Positions 1 through 8,014 of a stretch of DNA of 64,000 bases are shown here, one piece after another. How positions within the stretch are numbered: the stretch's first letter is position 1; the number at the start of each line of letters is the position of its first letter. The notes beneath the pieces are model-generated. The model was not told the origin of the DNA. It worked only from the letters and a program-made list of their open reading frames with translations, and made no database searches. The stretch covers positions 558,001 to 622,000 of the forward strand of contig NZ_VWWO01000003.1 in assembly GCF_011752935.1 (NCBI RefSeq), in the 5' to 3' direction. Source of the DNA: Chitinophaga sp. Cy-1792 (lineage in GTDB: Bacteria; Bacteroidota; Bacteroidia; Chitinophagales; Chitinophagaceae). A program made the translations under genes and the position numbers.

Positions 1-666
1 GGTGAACTAAAATTACCAGAAGAACTTCGGTTAGATAATCCCACCATAGCAACAACACCAGCTCCGGTAACCCCCATAAAAAAATTACCCGCCGACAAAA
101 AAAAAGCACAGAATAAAGCCTGGAAACTCGTAGCAGCAGCCACCATACTGGTGCTCCTGGGTAGTATAGGCATGAACGTGTTCTTTTTCAACAACGGCTC
201 AGACTATAAAGGCCGCTATGAAAAACTCATCGCCGCCAACGATAAATTACAAAAAGCCCGGAACGATCCCGCTAACCAAACCGCCAGCTACAAAGAAAAT
301 GGAGAAGATACCGACGTTTCCATGCTGGATAACCCAGCCCTCATTCAGGTGAAGCTGAAAGGTAATGCCAGCCATCCCGGTACTGCCGCCACCGTAGCCT
401 GGAACCCCGTGTCAAAAGAAGTATTCCTGCTCGTCCAGCACCTGCCAGATGCTCCTTCCGGTAAACAATTTCAATTATGGGCCATCAAAGAACACCAAAT
501 GCAGGATGCCGGCATCATCAAAACCGATAACGACGGCACCCATAAAATTCAACATATGAAAACTATCCCTGCCGCCGACGCTTTCGCCGTAACACTGGAA
601 CCCTCCGGTGGCAGCACTCAGCCTACCATGACCTCCATGTTCATGGCAGCAACTGTTAAAAAATAA
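1..666 (+). CDS. RskA-like anti-sigma factor, C-terminal part
   Basis: The reading frame is open from base 1, so the gene begins upstream of the window. What is visible is a charged, proline-containing stretch, one transmembrane segment (bases about 121-190, WKLVAAATILVLLGSIGM), a short coiled-coil-like linker, and an extracytoplasmic domain with the RskA pattern: FQLWAI, FAVTLEPSGGSTQPT. Proteins of this family sit in the inner membrane and hold an ECF sigma factor through a cytoplasmic N-terminal domain, which would lie outside the window, as would its sigma gene. The gene is followed 249 bases later by a paralogue with the same membrane and outer domains. The domain call is fairly firm; the role as anti-sigma factor is inferred from the family. 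Confidence 0.75.
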   Translation, partial: GELKLPEELRLDNPTIATTPAPVTPIKKLPADKKKAQNKAWKLVAAATILVLLGSIGMNVFFFNNGSDYKGRYEKLIAANDKLQKARNDPANQTASYKENGEDTDVSMLDNPALIQVKLKGNASHPGTAATVAWNPVSKEVFLLVQHLPDAPSGKQFQLWAIKEHQMQDAGIIKTDNDGTHKIQHMKTIPAADAFAVTLEPSGGSTQPTMTSMFMAATVKK

Positions 667-915
667 ATACACCGTTTTACAGATATATGTGAAGTTTGAG
701 TAACACCAATTCCCGTAGTAACCACACAAGACACTCCTTAACCAACAACAATGTTGATAATGATGCTATTCCCCGATAGCTGTCATAGCTGATCATGTGC
801 AATGACCGATAACGCATCCCATTATTAACAACCGAAATCCCGGCTGCTATGCCGACAAATCCTGTATGTCACAGACATATCAGCCCTTGAATATGCTTAT
901 TAAAACCAAATCATA

Positions 916-1530
916 ATGAAGCATAATGAACCCAATGCCGGTGAGCAACTAACTGCTCCCGCCCAAGAATCCTCTCCTATGGAGGAATCCAAAGGTACGT
1001 CCTGGAAACTCGTCGCCACAGGAGCTTTCCTCCTGCTGGTAGTAAGCCTTATTCTTAACTATGTCTTCTTTAATCGATGGAAAGAATTCCGCGACTATAA
1101 AGACAAATACCAGGCATTACTGCTCTCTCACAACTCCATCATGTCCGACACCAAATCACGTATGGAGAAACTCGAACAATCACTTGATATCATCCAGGAC
1201 CCTGCTGTGATGAAAGTGAAAATGCCAGGTACTAAAGCATTCCCGCAAGCAGTGGCTACCGTATTCTGGAACACCCAAAGCAAACAGGTTTACCTGAAAG
1301 TTAACAACCTGCCGGAACCAGCATCCGACAAACAATACCAGCTCTGGGCTATCATAGATGGTAAACCAGTAGATATGGGCGTATTCGAAATGGGTGATAC
1401 CGCCAAACTCCTCCAGAAAATGAAGGAAACAGGTACCGTTCAGATGTTCGCCGTTACCCTCGAGAAAAAAGGTGGTGCACTGCAACCAACCCTCGAACAA
1501 ATGTATGTAGCCGGAAAAATCCCAGGCTGA
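916..1530 (+). CDS. RskA-domain membrane protein without an anti-sigma N-terminus
   Basis: A 204-residue paralogue of the preceding gene product. It has about 30 polar N-terminal residues, one transmembrane segment (about residues 31-51), a helical linker, then an RskA-type outer domain with YQLWAI, FAVTLEKKGG and LQPTLEQ. The linker and outer domain match the upstream protein closely, so the two probably arose by duplication. The N-terminus is too short for the helical sigma-binding domain and shows no zinc-binding HxxxCxxC, so it may not bind a sigma factor itself; it could pair with, or compete with, its neighbour in the membrane. A strong terminator follows. Confidence 0.7.
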   Translation: MKHNEPNAGEQLTAPAQESSPMEESKGTSWKLVATGAFLLLVVSLILNYVFFNRWKEFRDYKDKYQALLLSHNSIMSDTKSRMEKLEQSLDIIQDPAVMKVKMPGTKAFPQAVATVFWNTQSKQVYLKVNNLPEPASDKQYQLWAIIDGKPVDMGVFEMGDTAKLLQKMKETGTVQMFAVTLEKKGGALQPTLEQMYVAGKIPG

Positions 1531-1560
1531 TAAATAAGTTGTTTTTCTCTCTGAATATAA

Positions 1561-1602
1561 AAGCTGGTAAAAATGCTTCGTCATTTTTACCAGCTTTTTC
1601 TT
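1561..1602 (+). terminator. Rho-independent terminator after the RskA pair
   Basis: A perfect 15-bp stem (1561-1575 with 1582-1596) and a six-base loop, followed by a T-rich tract. It ends the two-gene RskA-like unit. Confidence 0.85.
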
Positions 1603-1717
1603 TTTTAATGAACAGTTTTTTGCATTTTTCTTGCCTAAACCCCGCATTTTACACAAATTTTAACGCAACCCCACCCACAGCCATTATGTTACTTATTGCA
1701 ATTCATTAAATTGCGGT

Positions 1718-2659
1718 ATGTTCAATTTCCTGAAAAGTATAACTGTCACTGTTACTATTTGCTGCTGCCTACAACCCGTTCTCGCCCAGGATACTGCCCA
1801 CTATCGCGGCATGACCGTCAATCTGGATGAAGTAACCGTAGCCGCTAAAAGAATCGGATTTGATGTAAACAGCTTTATAAGAAGAGTTGAAGAAGATACG
1901 ACCTTTTACCGCGCATTTAAAAACCTCCATATCGTAGGCTTCACCGGCGATAATGATATCCGCATCTTCGATAAAAAAGGAAATGTACAGGCTTCGCTAA
2001 AAAGTACCACCACCCAGACCATGAACGGCCGTTGCCGTACCATGAACATCAACGACGAAAAAGTAACCGGCGACTTCTACGACCGAAAAGGAAACTATAA
2101 CTACTATACTGCCGAACTCTATGGCAACCTGTTCTTCACGAAAGGAACCGTTTGCGTGGATGAAAATGGTGAATCGCCCGACCACTCCAGCGGTAGCCTG
2201 GCACGGCATAAAGCACAGTTAAAACAGCTGATATTCAATCCCGGTAAACCCGTGCGCGGTGTGCCTATCGTGGGGAACAAGGTGGCGATATTCAGCTACG
2301 ACATGCAGCGTTACTACAACTTCTCCATCAAATCAGAAGATTATGTAACCGGTGTCCCATGCTATGTATTTACGGCCAAAGCCAAGCCTGGTCTGAACCG
2401 CCTCGATAAAGGTGAAATCGTTATTGATGAACTGATTACCTGGTTTAATAAAGATAATTTTGAAATAGTAGGTAGAAAATATGCACTGTCCTACAAAACA
2501 ATGCTCTTCGATTTTAATGTGCAGATGAATGTCCAGATGACCAAAGTAAATGATCTGCTCATTCCTGCGCTCGTTACCTACGCAGGCTCCTGGGATGTTC
2601 CCTTCAAAAAGAGAGAAACTGCCGCTTTTATCGCGAAATTCTATAATTTCTCAAAGTAA
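1718..2659 (+). CDS. Exported protein of unknown function
   Basis: A 313-residue protein with a clear signal peptide (hydrophobic core in residues 5-22, then LAQD). The first mature segment contains NLDEVTVAAKR, a phrase common near the N-termini of Bacteroidota surface proteins linked to TonB-dependent receptors. The rest is a mixed, beta-rich domain with many aromatic residues and no catalytic motif that I recognise. It stands alone between two terminators, convergent with the large sorted protein. No function is assigned; a periplasmic or outer-membrane location is inferred from the signal peptide. Confidence 0.7.
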   Translation: MFNFLKSITVTVTICCCLQPVLAQDTAHYRGMTVNLDEVTVAAKRIGFDVNSFIRRVEEDTTFYRAFKNLHIVGFTGDNDIRIFDKKGNVQASLKSTTTQTMNGRCRTMNINDEKVTGDFYDRKGNYNYYTAELYGNLFFTKGTVCVDENGESPDHSSGSLARHKAQLKQLIFNPGKPVRGVPIVGNKVAIFSYDMQRYYNFSIKSEDYVTGVPCYVFTAKAKPGLNRLDKGEIVIDELITWFNKDNFEIVGRKYALSYKTMLFDFNVQMNVQMTKVNDLLIPALVTYAGSWDVPFKKRETAAFIAKFYNFSK

Positions 2660-2748
2660 AATTCACTGCTGTTACCTTCCCCGCCCGAAAGACGAACAGA
2701 TAAAGTTAATATCGGCTGAAAGCCCCCGCGCGCAGCGCGGAACCCAAC

Positions 2749-2773
2749 AAACCGATACCGAAGGTATCGGTTT
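2749..2773. terminator. Hairpin between convergent genes
   Basis: Perfect 11-bp stem (2749-2759 with 2763-2773) around a GAA loop; on the minus strand the loop becomes a C(UUCG)G tetraloop. A GC-rich hairpin at 2726-2740 precedes it. The T-tract is weak on both sides, so termination is probable rather than certain. Confidence 0.5.
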
Positions 2774-2826
2774 CAATACTCGCTATAAGCATACAATACC
2801 TACTCATCTCCCTAAAACAAATATTA

Positions 2827-4512
2827 TTAATACACCACACTCACCGTACCTGTGATATGCACCGGGAGGAAAGTATTTCCATCTATATAATCCACGATAT
2901 AAACATAGGTCGTCATTTGTACCGGCTTGCCGCCAAACGTACCACGCCAGCCCACCTGCGGATCGGTGGAATAGAATATCAGGTTGCCCCAGCGGTTGTA
3001 AATGCTCATGGTGAACTTCGATACAGCGCCCTTATAAATTGGCCGGAATACATCGTTCCGCCCATCGCCATTGGGACTGAAAGCATTCGGGAAGTGCATG
3101 TCGCCACTACAGTCTTTAAATCTTACGACCACAGAATCTGTCGTTCTCCCACATTCATTATGGCCCGTAATGCTGAACAGCCCGGTTTTTGTAATGCTTA
3201 GGAAGGAAACCTGTGAGCTGTCCTGCCATTTATAATCCCCGCCGGCGCCGCTTGGGTACAGATGATAGGTTTCTCCGATGCACAACGTTGTATCTGGTCC
3301 CAGGTTAGCCCTCAGCGTATCAGCATAACTGACGCGTATGGTGTCTGAAGATTCACATCTTCCTATCTGCGCATGCACATAATAATTGCCGGTTTTGGTA
3401 ACGTAATAGGTGGCCTGATCGGATTTGTCCTGCCAGGTATAGCTGCCATTACCGAAATCGGCGGTCAGCACCAGGAAATTACCCACGCAGAGGGTGGTGT
3501 CATTACCCAGGTTGATCTTCTTTAAGCGGTTATAATTCACGAAAATCGTATCCACGACACTGCAGGTATGATTGATTTCTACCAGCGCCCATACGTTACC
3601 TTCACTGCTGACAGTAACGGCTGGCGTAGTAGCACCGGTGCTCCACAACCAGGCGGTAGCTTCCGGTACATCGGGTGCAATCCTCACCGATTCACCCGGA
3701 CATAACAACGTATCAGGTCCTAATGAAAAAGGATATTCCGGCCCTGTAAAAGTGATCGTTTTCTGATGAAATTGCTGCGGACAACCTTTAGGCGTCACCG
3801 TTACAGAATAGGTGCCGGAAGTATTTACTTCCTGTGTAGGCTCTGTGTTGCCCGTATTCCAGAGATAGGTACAGTTCTGACTGGTGGCATCCAGCTGTAT
3901 ATGCTCATTGGTACAGAGCACCAGGTCAGGGCCCAGGTCGATGGTAGGTATAGGCGTATAAAATATATTGACGGAGTCGCGAATAAGGCAGCCATTGACT
4001 TTTAGCTTATAGGTAGTCATGGTATCCGCCAGGATGGAGGATTGCGTGGAGCTGTCCTGCCACAAATAGCTGGCGCCCGGGATTACAGGGCCCTGTATCA
4101 ATAGGGTACTGCCTTCACAAAGGGTGACATCGTCCGGGCCAAAGTCAAATACGACCGGTGTCACAATGGTGATTGTTTGTGTGGTTGTATCAGGAACTCC
4201 TTTTCGCCATACTACCAGCGTAATGGTAAATGTTGTGGTATTGTTATAGATATGGAAAGGCCTGATTTTACTGGATGTATCTTTTGTGGTGCTTGCGGGA
4301 TCACCGAAGTCCCATCGTACGGAGTCGATACCAGTGGTGTCTTTGATTACGCAAAAGACGCTGTCGTTGATACAAGTGCTGGATGTCGTGAAAGGATGTT
4401 GTCCCTGCGCGGAGGCAAATAGTGGTAACAGTACTACAGTAGCCGTTATCAGGAAAATGTATTTCAAAAGACTACAAGGTATTTTGGATAGGTCTCTCAT
4501 GTAAAGTGACAT
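2827..4512 (-). CDS. Surface protein with PKD-like repeats and a gliding-type C-terminal sorting domain
   Basis: A 561-residue secreted protein. A signal peptide (hydrophobic core about residues 17-34, ASAQ) is followed by a PKD-like domain (VRWDFGDP), then five repeats of about 75-85 residues, each opening with a variant of LGPDTTLC and carrying a tryptophan in YLW/YKWQ context. The last ~90 residues form the CHU_C or type B sorting domain: FPNAFSPNGDGRNDVF, YNRWGNLIF and GWRG. That domain directs export by the type IX secretion system and attachment to the cell surface. The repeats look like adhesion or spacer modules; the ligand is unknown. Start could also be the Met four codons on. Confidence 0.85.
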   Translation of the reverse strand: MSLYMRDLSKIPCSLLKYIFLITATVVLLPLFASAQGQHPFTTSSTCINDSVFCVIKDTTGIDSVRWDFGDPASTTKDTSSKIRPFHIYNNTTTFTITLVVWRKGVPDTTTQTITIVTPVVFDFGPDDVTLCEGSTLLIQGPVIPGASYLWQDSSTQSSILADTMTTYKLKVNGCLIRDSVNIFYTPIPTIDLGPDLVLCTNEHIQLDATSQNCTYLWNTGNTEPTQEVNTSGTYSVTVTPKGCPQQFHQKTITFTGPEYPFSLGPDTLLCPGESVRIAPDVPEATAWLWSTGATTPAVTVSSEGNVWALVEINHTCSVVDTIFVNYNRLKKINLGNDTTLCVGNFLVLTADFGNGSYTWQDKSDQATYYVTKTGNYYVHAQIGRCESSDTIRVSYADTLRANLGPDTTLCIGETYHLYPSGAGGDYKWQDSSQVSFLSITKTGLFSITGHNECGRTTDSVVVRFKDCSGDMHFPNAFSPNGDGRNDVFRPIYKGAVSKFTMSIYNRWGNLIFYSTDPQVGWRGTFGGKPVQMTTYVYIVDYIDGNTFLPVHITGTVSVVY

Positions 4513-4610
4513 GGTATTATGTCACTAAATTATTAAAAAAAATAATGTGATTCAATAGGTCGGGGAAAGAATAAACATTAAATAATATCGTTCCTGCCCC
4601 GAAGGGGCGG

Positions 4611-4651
4611 AAAAAACAAGGTCGGCAGCGAAGCTGCCGACCTTGTTTTTT
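4611..4651. terminator. Long bidirectional hairpin
   Basis: A perfect 19-bp inverted repeat (4611-4629 with 4633-4651) with A6 at one end and T6 at the other, so it can terminate on either strand. A smaller C-GAA-G hairpin lies just upstream near 4596-4608. Confidence 0.65.
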
Positions 4652-4685
4652 CCTTGCTGGTAAAGGATTCGGTGGGTAAAAATAA

Positions 4686-4717
4686 AGCGGGAGTTCCGAT
4701 TATTCGGAACTCCCGCT
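4686..4717 (-). terminator. rluD terminator
   Basis: Perfect 14-bp stem (4686-4699 with 4704-4717) with a 4-base loop. Read on the minus strand it is followed by a T-rich tract (TTATTTTTA) and lies 26 bases past the rluD stop codon. Confidence 0.8.
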
Positions 4718-4742
4718 AATATTATAAATAATTAAGTTAGGA

Positions 4743-5837
4743 TTACTCTTCCCATTTAGCCCCCGGCTCGCCTTTATCTTCCAGTGGCCTTGCGGTGGTA
4801 TATCGCTTCCATTTTTCGAGGACAGTGGTAAAGTCTGATGGCATCGGACTTTCGAAATACATCTGCTTGCGGGTACGCGGATGGATAAATCCGAGCTGCT
4901 GTGCGTGCAGTGCATGTCTTGGCATGATCTCGAAGCAGTTTTCCACAAATTGCTTATACTTGGCAAATACGGTACCTTTTACGATACGGTCGCCACCGTA
5001 GGTGTCATCATTAAAGAGGGAGTGGCCAATATGTTGCATATGTACCCTGATCTGGTGGGTGCGGCCGGTTTCGAGTCGGCATTCCACCATGGTTACATAA
5101 TTGAATCTTTCCAGGACGCGGTAATGTGTGATTGCTTCTTTACCATATTCACCGTCAGGGTAGGCGTCCATGATTTTGCGGAGGCGCTGGTGACGGCCTA
5201 CGTGTGCTACCACGGTACCTTCATCTTCCTTAAAATCACCCCATACAAGGGCGATATAGCGACGGTGTACGGTATGATCGAAGAATTGCTTCGCCAGGTC
5301 GCTCATGGCCTTGTCTGACTTGGCAATCACGAGCAGACCGCTGGTATTTTTATCGATACGGTGTACCAGTCCGAAACGTGGCAGCTCAGGCTCTACAGGC
5401 TGGGTTTTGTCGCCCAGGTACCATGCGAGACCATTTACCAGCGTACCGTTGCGGTTGCCGCAACCAGGATGTACCACCAGGCCCGCAGGCTTATCGATGA
5501 CCATAACATCCTCATCTTCATACACAATATTTAAAGGAAGCTCTTCCGGTATAAGTTCGGTGCTTTCCGGGTTTTTATTGGAAAAAACGACAATACGGTC
5601 CAGTGGTCGGATTTTATAATTCGACTTTACCGGTTTATCGTTTACCAGTACCATTTCGCCATCAAGGGCCTGTTGTATTTTATTGCGGGTGGCGCCTTCG
5701 ATACGGGCGGTAAGGAATTTATCAATACGGACAGGGTCCTGGCCCTTGTCTACAGTCATATTGATCTTTTCATATAATTCCTCACTGCCATCCCCGTTTT
5801 CCAGCTCATCTTCCAGTTCCAGCAATTCTTCAGCCAT
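4743..5837 (-). CDS. rluD: 23S rRNA pseudouridine synthase, RluA/RluD family
   Basis: Converts specific uridines in large-subunit rRNA to pseudouridine. An acidic N-terminus precedes an S4 RNA-binding domain (about residues 35-85, VRIDKFLTARIEGATRNKIQ). The catalytic domain follows with HRIDKNTSGLLV; its aspartate (about residue 162) is the family nucleophile. The C-terminal RLETGRTHQIRVHM motif is also typical. I chose the Met at 5837, not the one six codons upstream at 5855, because a TACCTTTG -7 element lies at 5860-5853 on this strand and would put transcription start downstream of 5855. The gene is divergent from lipB. Which uridines are modified cannot be read from sequence; RluD-type is favoured by length and the S4 domain. 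Confidence 0.9.
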   Translation of the reverse strand: MAEELLELEDELENGDGSEELYEKINMTVDKGQDPVRIDKFLTARIEGATRNKIQQALDGEMVLVNDKPVKSNYKIRPLDRIVVFSNKNPESTELIPEELPLNIVYEDEDVMVIDKPAGLVVHPGCGNRNGTLVNGLAWYLGDKTQPVEPELPRFGLVHRIDKNTSGLLVIAKSDKAMSDLAKQFFDHTVHRRYIALVWGDFKEDEGTVVAHVGRHQRLRKIMDAYPDGEYGKEAITHYRVLERFNYVTMVECRLETGRTHQIRVHMQHIGHSLFNDDTYGGDRIVKGTVFAKYKQFVENCFEIMPRHALHAQQLGFIHPRTRKQMYFESPMPSDFTTVLEKWKRYTTARPLEDKGEPGAKWEE

Positions 5838-5852
5838 TAGTTCAAATTTTTG

Positions 5853-5870
5853 CAAAGGTACGTATCTTTG
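5853..5870. promoter_or_regulatory. Back-to-back -7 elements of rluD and lipB
   Basis: TATCTTTG at 5863-5870 (plus) and TACCTTTG at 5860-5853 (minus) both fit the Bacteroidota -7 consensus TAnnTTTG and are separated by two bases, forming an imperfect palindrome. They fix the starts of both genes. Confidence 0.65.
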
Positions 5871-5903
5871 CGGGCTAAAAGCCAGGGACTAAAGGCAAAA
5901 GCT

Positions 5904-6602
5904 ATGAGTAAGCAACAGATTGTAGTCAGAGACCTTGGGAAGATGGATTATCAGCAGGCCTGGGACTTCCAGGAGCAGCTGCTGAAGGAAAACGTAGCAA
6001 AGAAAGCCACTGCCGTAGATATCTTCCCTAAGCCAACCACCAATTATCTCCTTTTTGTAGAACACCCACCTGTATATACGATCGGGAAAAGCGGACATAT
6101 GGAAAACCTCCTGCTGTCTAAAGACCAGCTGGAAGAGGAGGGTATTGGGTTCTTCAATACCAACCGTGGCGGCGATATTACCTTTCATGGGCCAGGTCAG
6201 ATTGTAGGTTATCCGATTATTGATCTGGAGAATTTTTTTACAGATATTGGCAAATATCTCCGGTTTTTGGAAGAAACCATCATCCGAACCATTGGTGATT
6301 ATGGCGTAACAGGGGATCGCTCACCCGGCGAAACCGGCGTTTGGCTGGACCCGCAGGATAAGGCCAAAGCGCGTAAGATCTGTGCGATGGGTGTACGTTG
6401 CTCACGTTGGGTAACCATGCACGGCTTTGCCTTGAATGTTAATACCCCTTTATCCTATTTTGGAAATATCGTTCCTTGCGGTATTGCGGATAAGCAGGTG
6501 GCCGCTTTGAACCAGGAAGTAGGCCATGATGTGGATATTGCCGAAGTAAAAGCGAAGCTGATCAAGCACTTTAGCGACGTTTTTGATGCAGAGATGATAT
6601 AG
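5904..6602 (+). CDS. lipB: Octanoyl-[acyl-carrier-protein]:protein N-octanoyltransferase LipB
   Basis: Moves the octanoyl group from acyl carrier protein to lipoyl domains, the first step in lipoate synthesis. The 232-residue protein carries the LipB signature RGGDITFHGPGQ (residues 88-99), ARKICAMGVR (about 156-165) and PCGI with the expected acyl-thioester cysteine at residue 192. An ATG at 5850 is in frame but would overlap rluD and lie upstream of the -7 element at 5863-5870, so the ATG at 5904 is used. It is a single-gene unit ended by the hairpin in the first copy of the 132-bp repeat. Confidence 0.95.
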   Translation: MSKQQIVVRDLGKMDYQQAWDFQEQLLKENVAKKATAVDIFPKPTTNYLLFVEHPPVYTIGKSGHMENLLLSKDQLEEEGIGFFNTNRGGDITFHGPGQIVGYPIIDLENFFTDIGKYLRFLEETIIRTIGDYGVTGDRSPGETGVWLDPQDKAKARKICAMGVRCSRWVTMHGFALNVNTPLSYFGNIVPCGIADKQVAALNQEVGHDVDIAEVKAKLIKHFSDVFDAEMI

Positions 6603-6613
6603 ATTTTTTGTTG

Positions 6614-6745
6614 TAATATTTTTCCGGAAGGTCAGTTTCTACGGTGTAGAGACTGACCTTTTTTGTTGCAGTCTGATAGCTGGAGTATCAAACTGATATT
6701 GTTATAATCAATTTAAAATCAATGTTATAAATATTATGTATTAAC
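6614..6745 (+). repeat. 132-bp direct repeat, copy 1 (terminator plus upstream region)
   Basis: Matches 7560-7691 over 132 bases without gaps and with only five differences. Its first part is a terminator hairpin (6628-6642 with 6646-6660, one G-U pair, then T6) that ends lipB. The rest is AT-rich leader DNA for the cassette at 6836. Weaker ungapped similarity runs on for about 50 bases and includes a TTTTTGTTA(C/T)TTCGGG block. Confidence 0.9.
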
Positions 6746-6835
6746 GCTGTATTAACAGTGGTGTAAACTGGTTTTTTGTTACTTCGGGATAATTAACCAG
6801 TTACACTATTTAGCATTTAAATTTTTAATATAACA

Positions 6836-7213
6836 ATGACTACCGAGGCTAACATTACAATAACAAAGCGCGAAGGGAAAATTACCTTCATATCTGTCAG
6901 TATGCCAATTTGGACTAAATGGAATGATTTCGGGAATTTATCTGTAAACATCCCATTACTAGGCATTGAAACCATAGCAAAAGATGGAAATGATGCAGAA
7001 AAAGCAATTGAGGAAGCAATAATTTCTTTTTGTGTAATTGCTGAAAAATTTGGTCAGGGCATTGAAAAAGAATTACAGGTGCTTGGATGGCAGCTTGCTG
7101 GGGATGATAATTTAGAATACGGCATTAATGATGCTGATGCGGTTTTAGAAAGCATTTTCAGAACCGGTGAAAACTACGTAAACCCTCATTTGAAATTAGA
7201 ACTGGCAGCATAA
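6836..7213 (+). CDS. Unknown 125-residue protein, first gene of cassette 1
   Basis: Not recognised with confidence. The N-terminal half looks like a small beta-sheet domain (ITITKREGKITFISVSM), followed by GIETIAKDGNDAEKAIEEA, which resembles the sheet-then-helix pattern of HicB-type antitoxins, where a periodic-helix phrase like 'DAEKAIEEA' follows a beta hairpin. No DNA-binding domain and no HicA partner are visible, so this resemblance is only a hint. The gene is AT-richer than lipB, is followed ten bases later by a second small gene, and sits behind one copy of the 132-bp repeat. That arrangement suggests a mobile two-gene cassette. Confidence 0.6.
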   Translation: MTTEANITITKREGKITFISVSMPIWTKWNDFGNLSVNIPLLGIETIAKDGNDAEKAIEEAIISFCVIAEKFGQGIEKELQVLGWQLAGDDNLEYGINDADAVLESIFRTGENYVNPHLKLELAA

Positions 7214-7223
7214 TTTAAACAAA

Positions 7224-7523
7224 ATGGCAGATATTTATTATCCTACTGTATCAACAGCCTTTATTTTAGCATGTGTTAAAGCTAGTGGTAAGCTAGAGAA
7301 GGATGGTATTATTAAGATTGGTAAAACCACAAATATTATTTTAGCAGGGCCGCAAGCAATATTTAAAAGAACCTGTACTTTCAGAGAACTTGAAGCTGGA
7401 GAATTAACCTATGAAAATGCTACAGGTTTGGCTATCCGTTTAGGATTTATGGGCAAATTATTAGATTGGTTATATGAGCATAAGAATTGGAAAGATGGGG
7501 CCTATTTAGAGAAAGCAGTATAA
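7224..7523 (+). CDS. Unknown 99-residue protein, second gene of cassette 1
   Basis: Not recognised. No signal peptide or membrane segment; the sequence is balanced in charge, with a helical C-terminal half (ATGLAIRLGFMGKLLDWLYEH). It lies 10 bases after the 125-residue gene and is surely co-transcribed. No HicA double-stranded RNA-binding pattern or other toxin motif is seen. The terminator in the second copy of the 132-bp repeat follows. Confidence 0.6.
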   Translation: MADIYYPTVSTAFILACVKASGKLEKDGIIKIGKTTNIILAGPQAIFKRTCTFRELEAGELTYENATGLAIRLGFMGKLLDWLYEHKNWKDGAYLEKAV

Positions 7524-7559
7524 ATTATTTAGCTTATTCCCGGAACAACAAAGCGAGTA

Positions 7560-7691
7560 TAATATTTTTCCGGAAGGTCAGTTTCTACGCGGTAGAGACT
7601 GGCCTTTTTTGTTGCAGTCTGATAGTTGGAGTGTCAAACTGATATTGTTATAATCAATTTAAAATCAATGTTATAAATATTATGTATTAAC
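7560..7691 (+). repeat. 132-bp direct repeat, copy 2
   Basis: Second copy of the sequence at 6614-6745 (five substitutions, no gaps). Its hairpin (7574-7588 with 7592-7606, then a T-run) terminates cassette 1, and its AT-rich remainder precedes cassette 2. Confidence 0.9.
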
Positions 7692-7786
7692 AAGTTATTA
7701 ACTGGTAGATGATAACAATTTTTGTTATTTCGGGGAGAATAGAAAAGGATAATTATTGTTTTTAAACCTTAAATAAATCTCCCATT

Positions 7787-8014
7787 ATGGACAATTTAAA
7801 AGTTAAACCTCACCCCGAACCAATGCCTCTCCCGCGCCCACGCTCAGAAATGAACGTATTTGAGCAAATGTTGTGGGATCAGCGCAGAATACATCACGCT
7901 GTCGAAAATCGAATACCGTTATCAGCGTTAACAGATATCAAATTTGAAAAATTAAACTTTAAAATTTCACCATATGAAACCATGGATGTTATACGCCGTA
8001 GAATGTACAAGTGA
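7787..8014 (+). CDS. Unknown 75-residue protein, first gene of cassette 2
   Basis: Not recognised. A proline-rich start (PHPEPMPLPRPRSE) leads into a short helical region (NVFEQMLWDQRRIHHAVEN) and a basic C-terminus. It overlaps the next gene by 41 bases in another frame, so translation is probably coupled. It is unrelated in sequence to the proteins of cassette 1. Confidence 0.5.
   Translation: MDNLKVKPHPEPMPLPRPRSEMNVFEQMLWDQRRIHHAVENRIPLSALTDIKFEKLNFKISPYETMDVIRRRMYK

Noticed and set aside
6836..7523. Classical HicAB toxin-antitoxin pair
   Set aside because: The HicB likeness is weak and the second protein has no HicA features or size; kept only as a hint.
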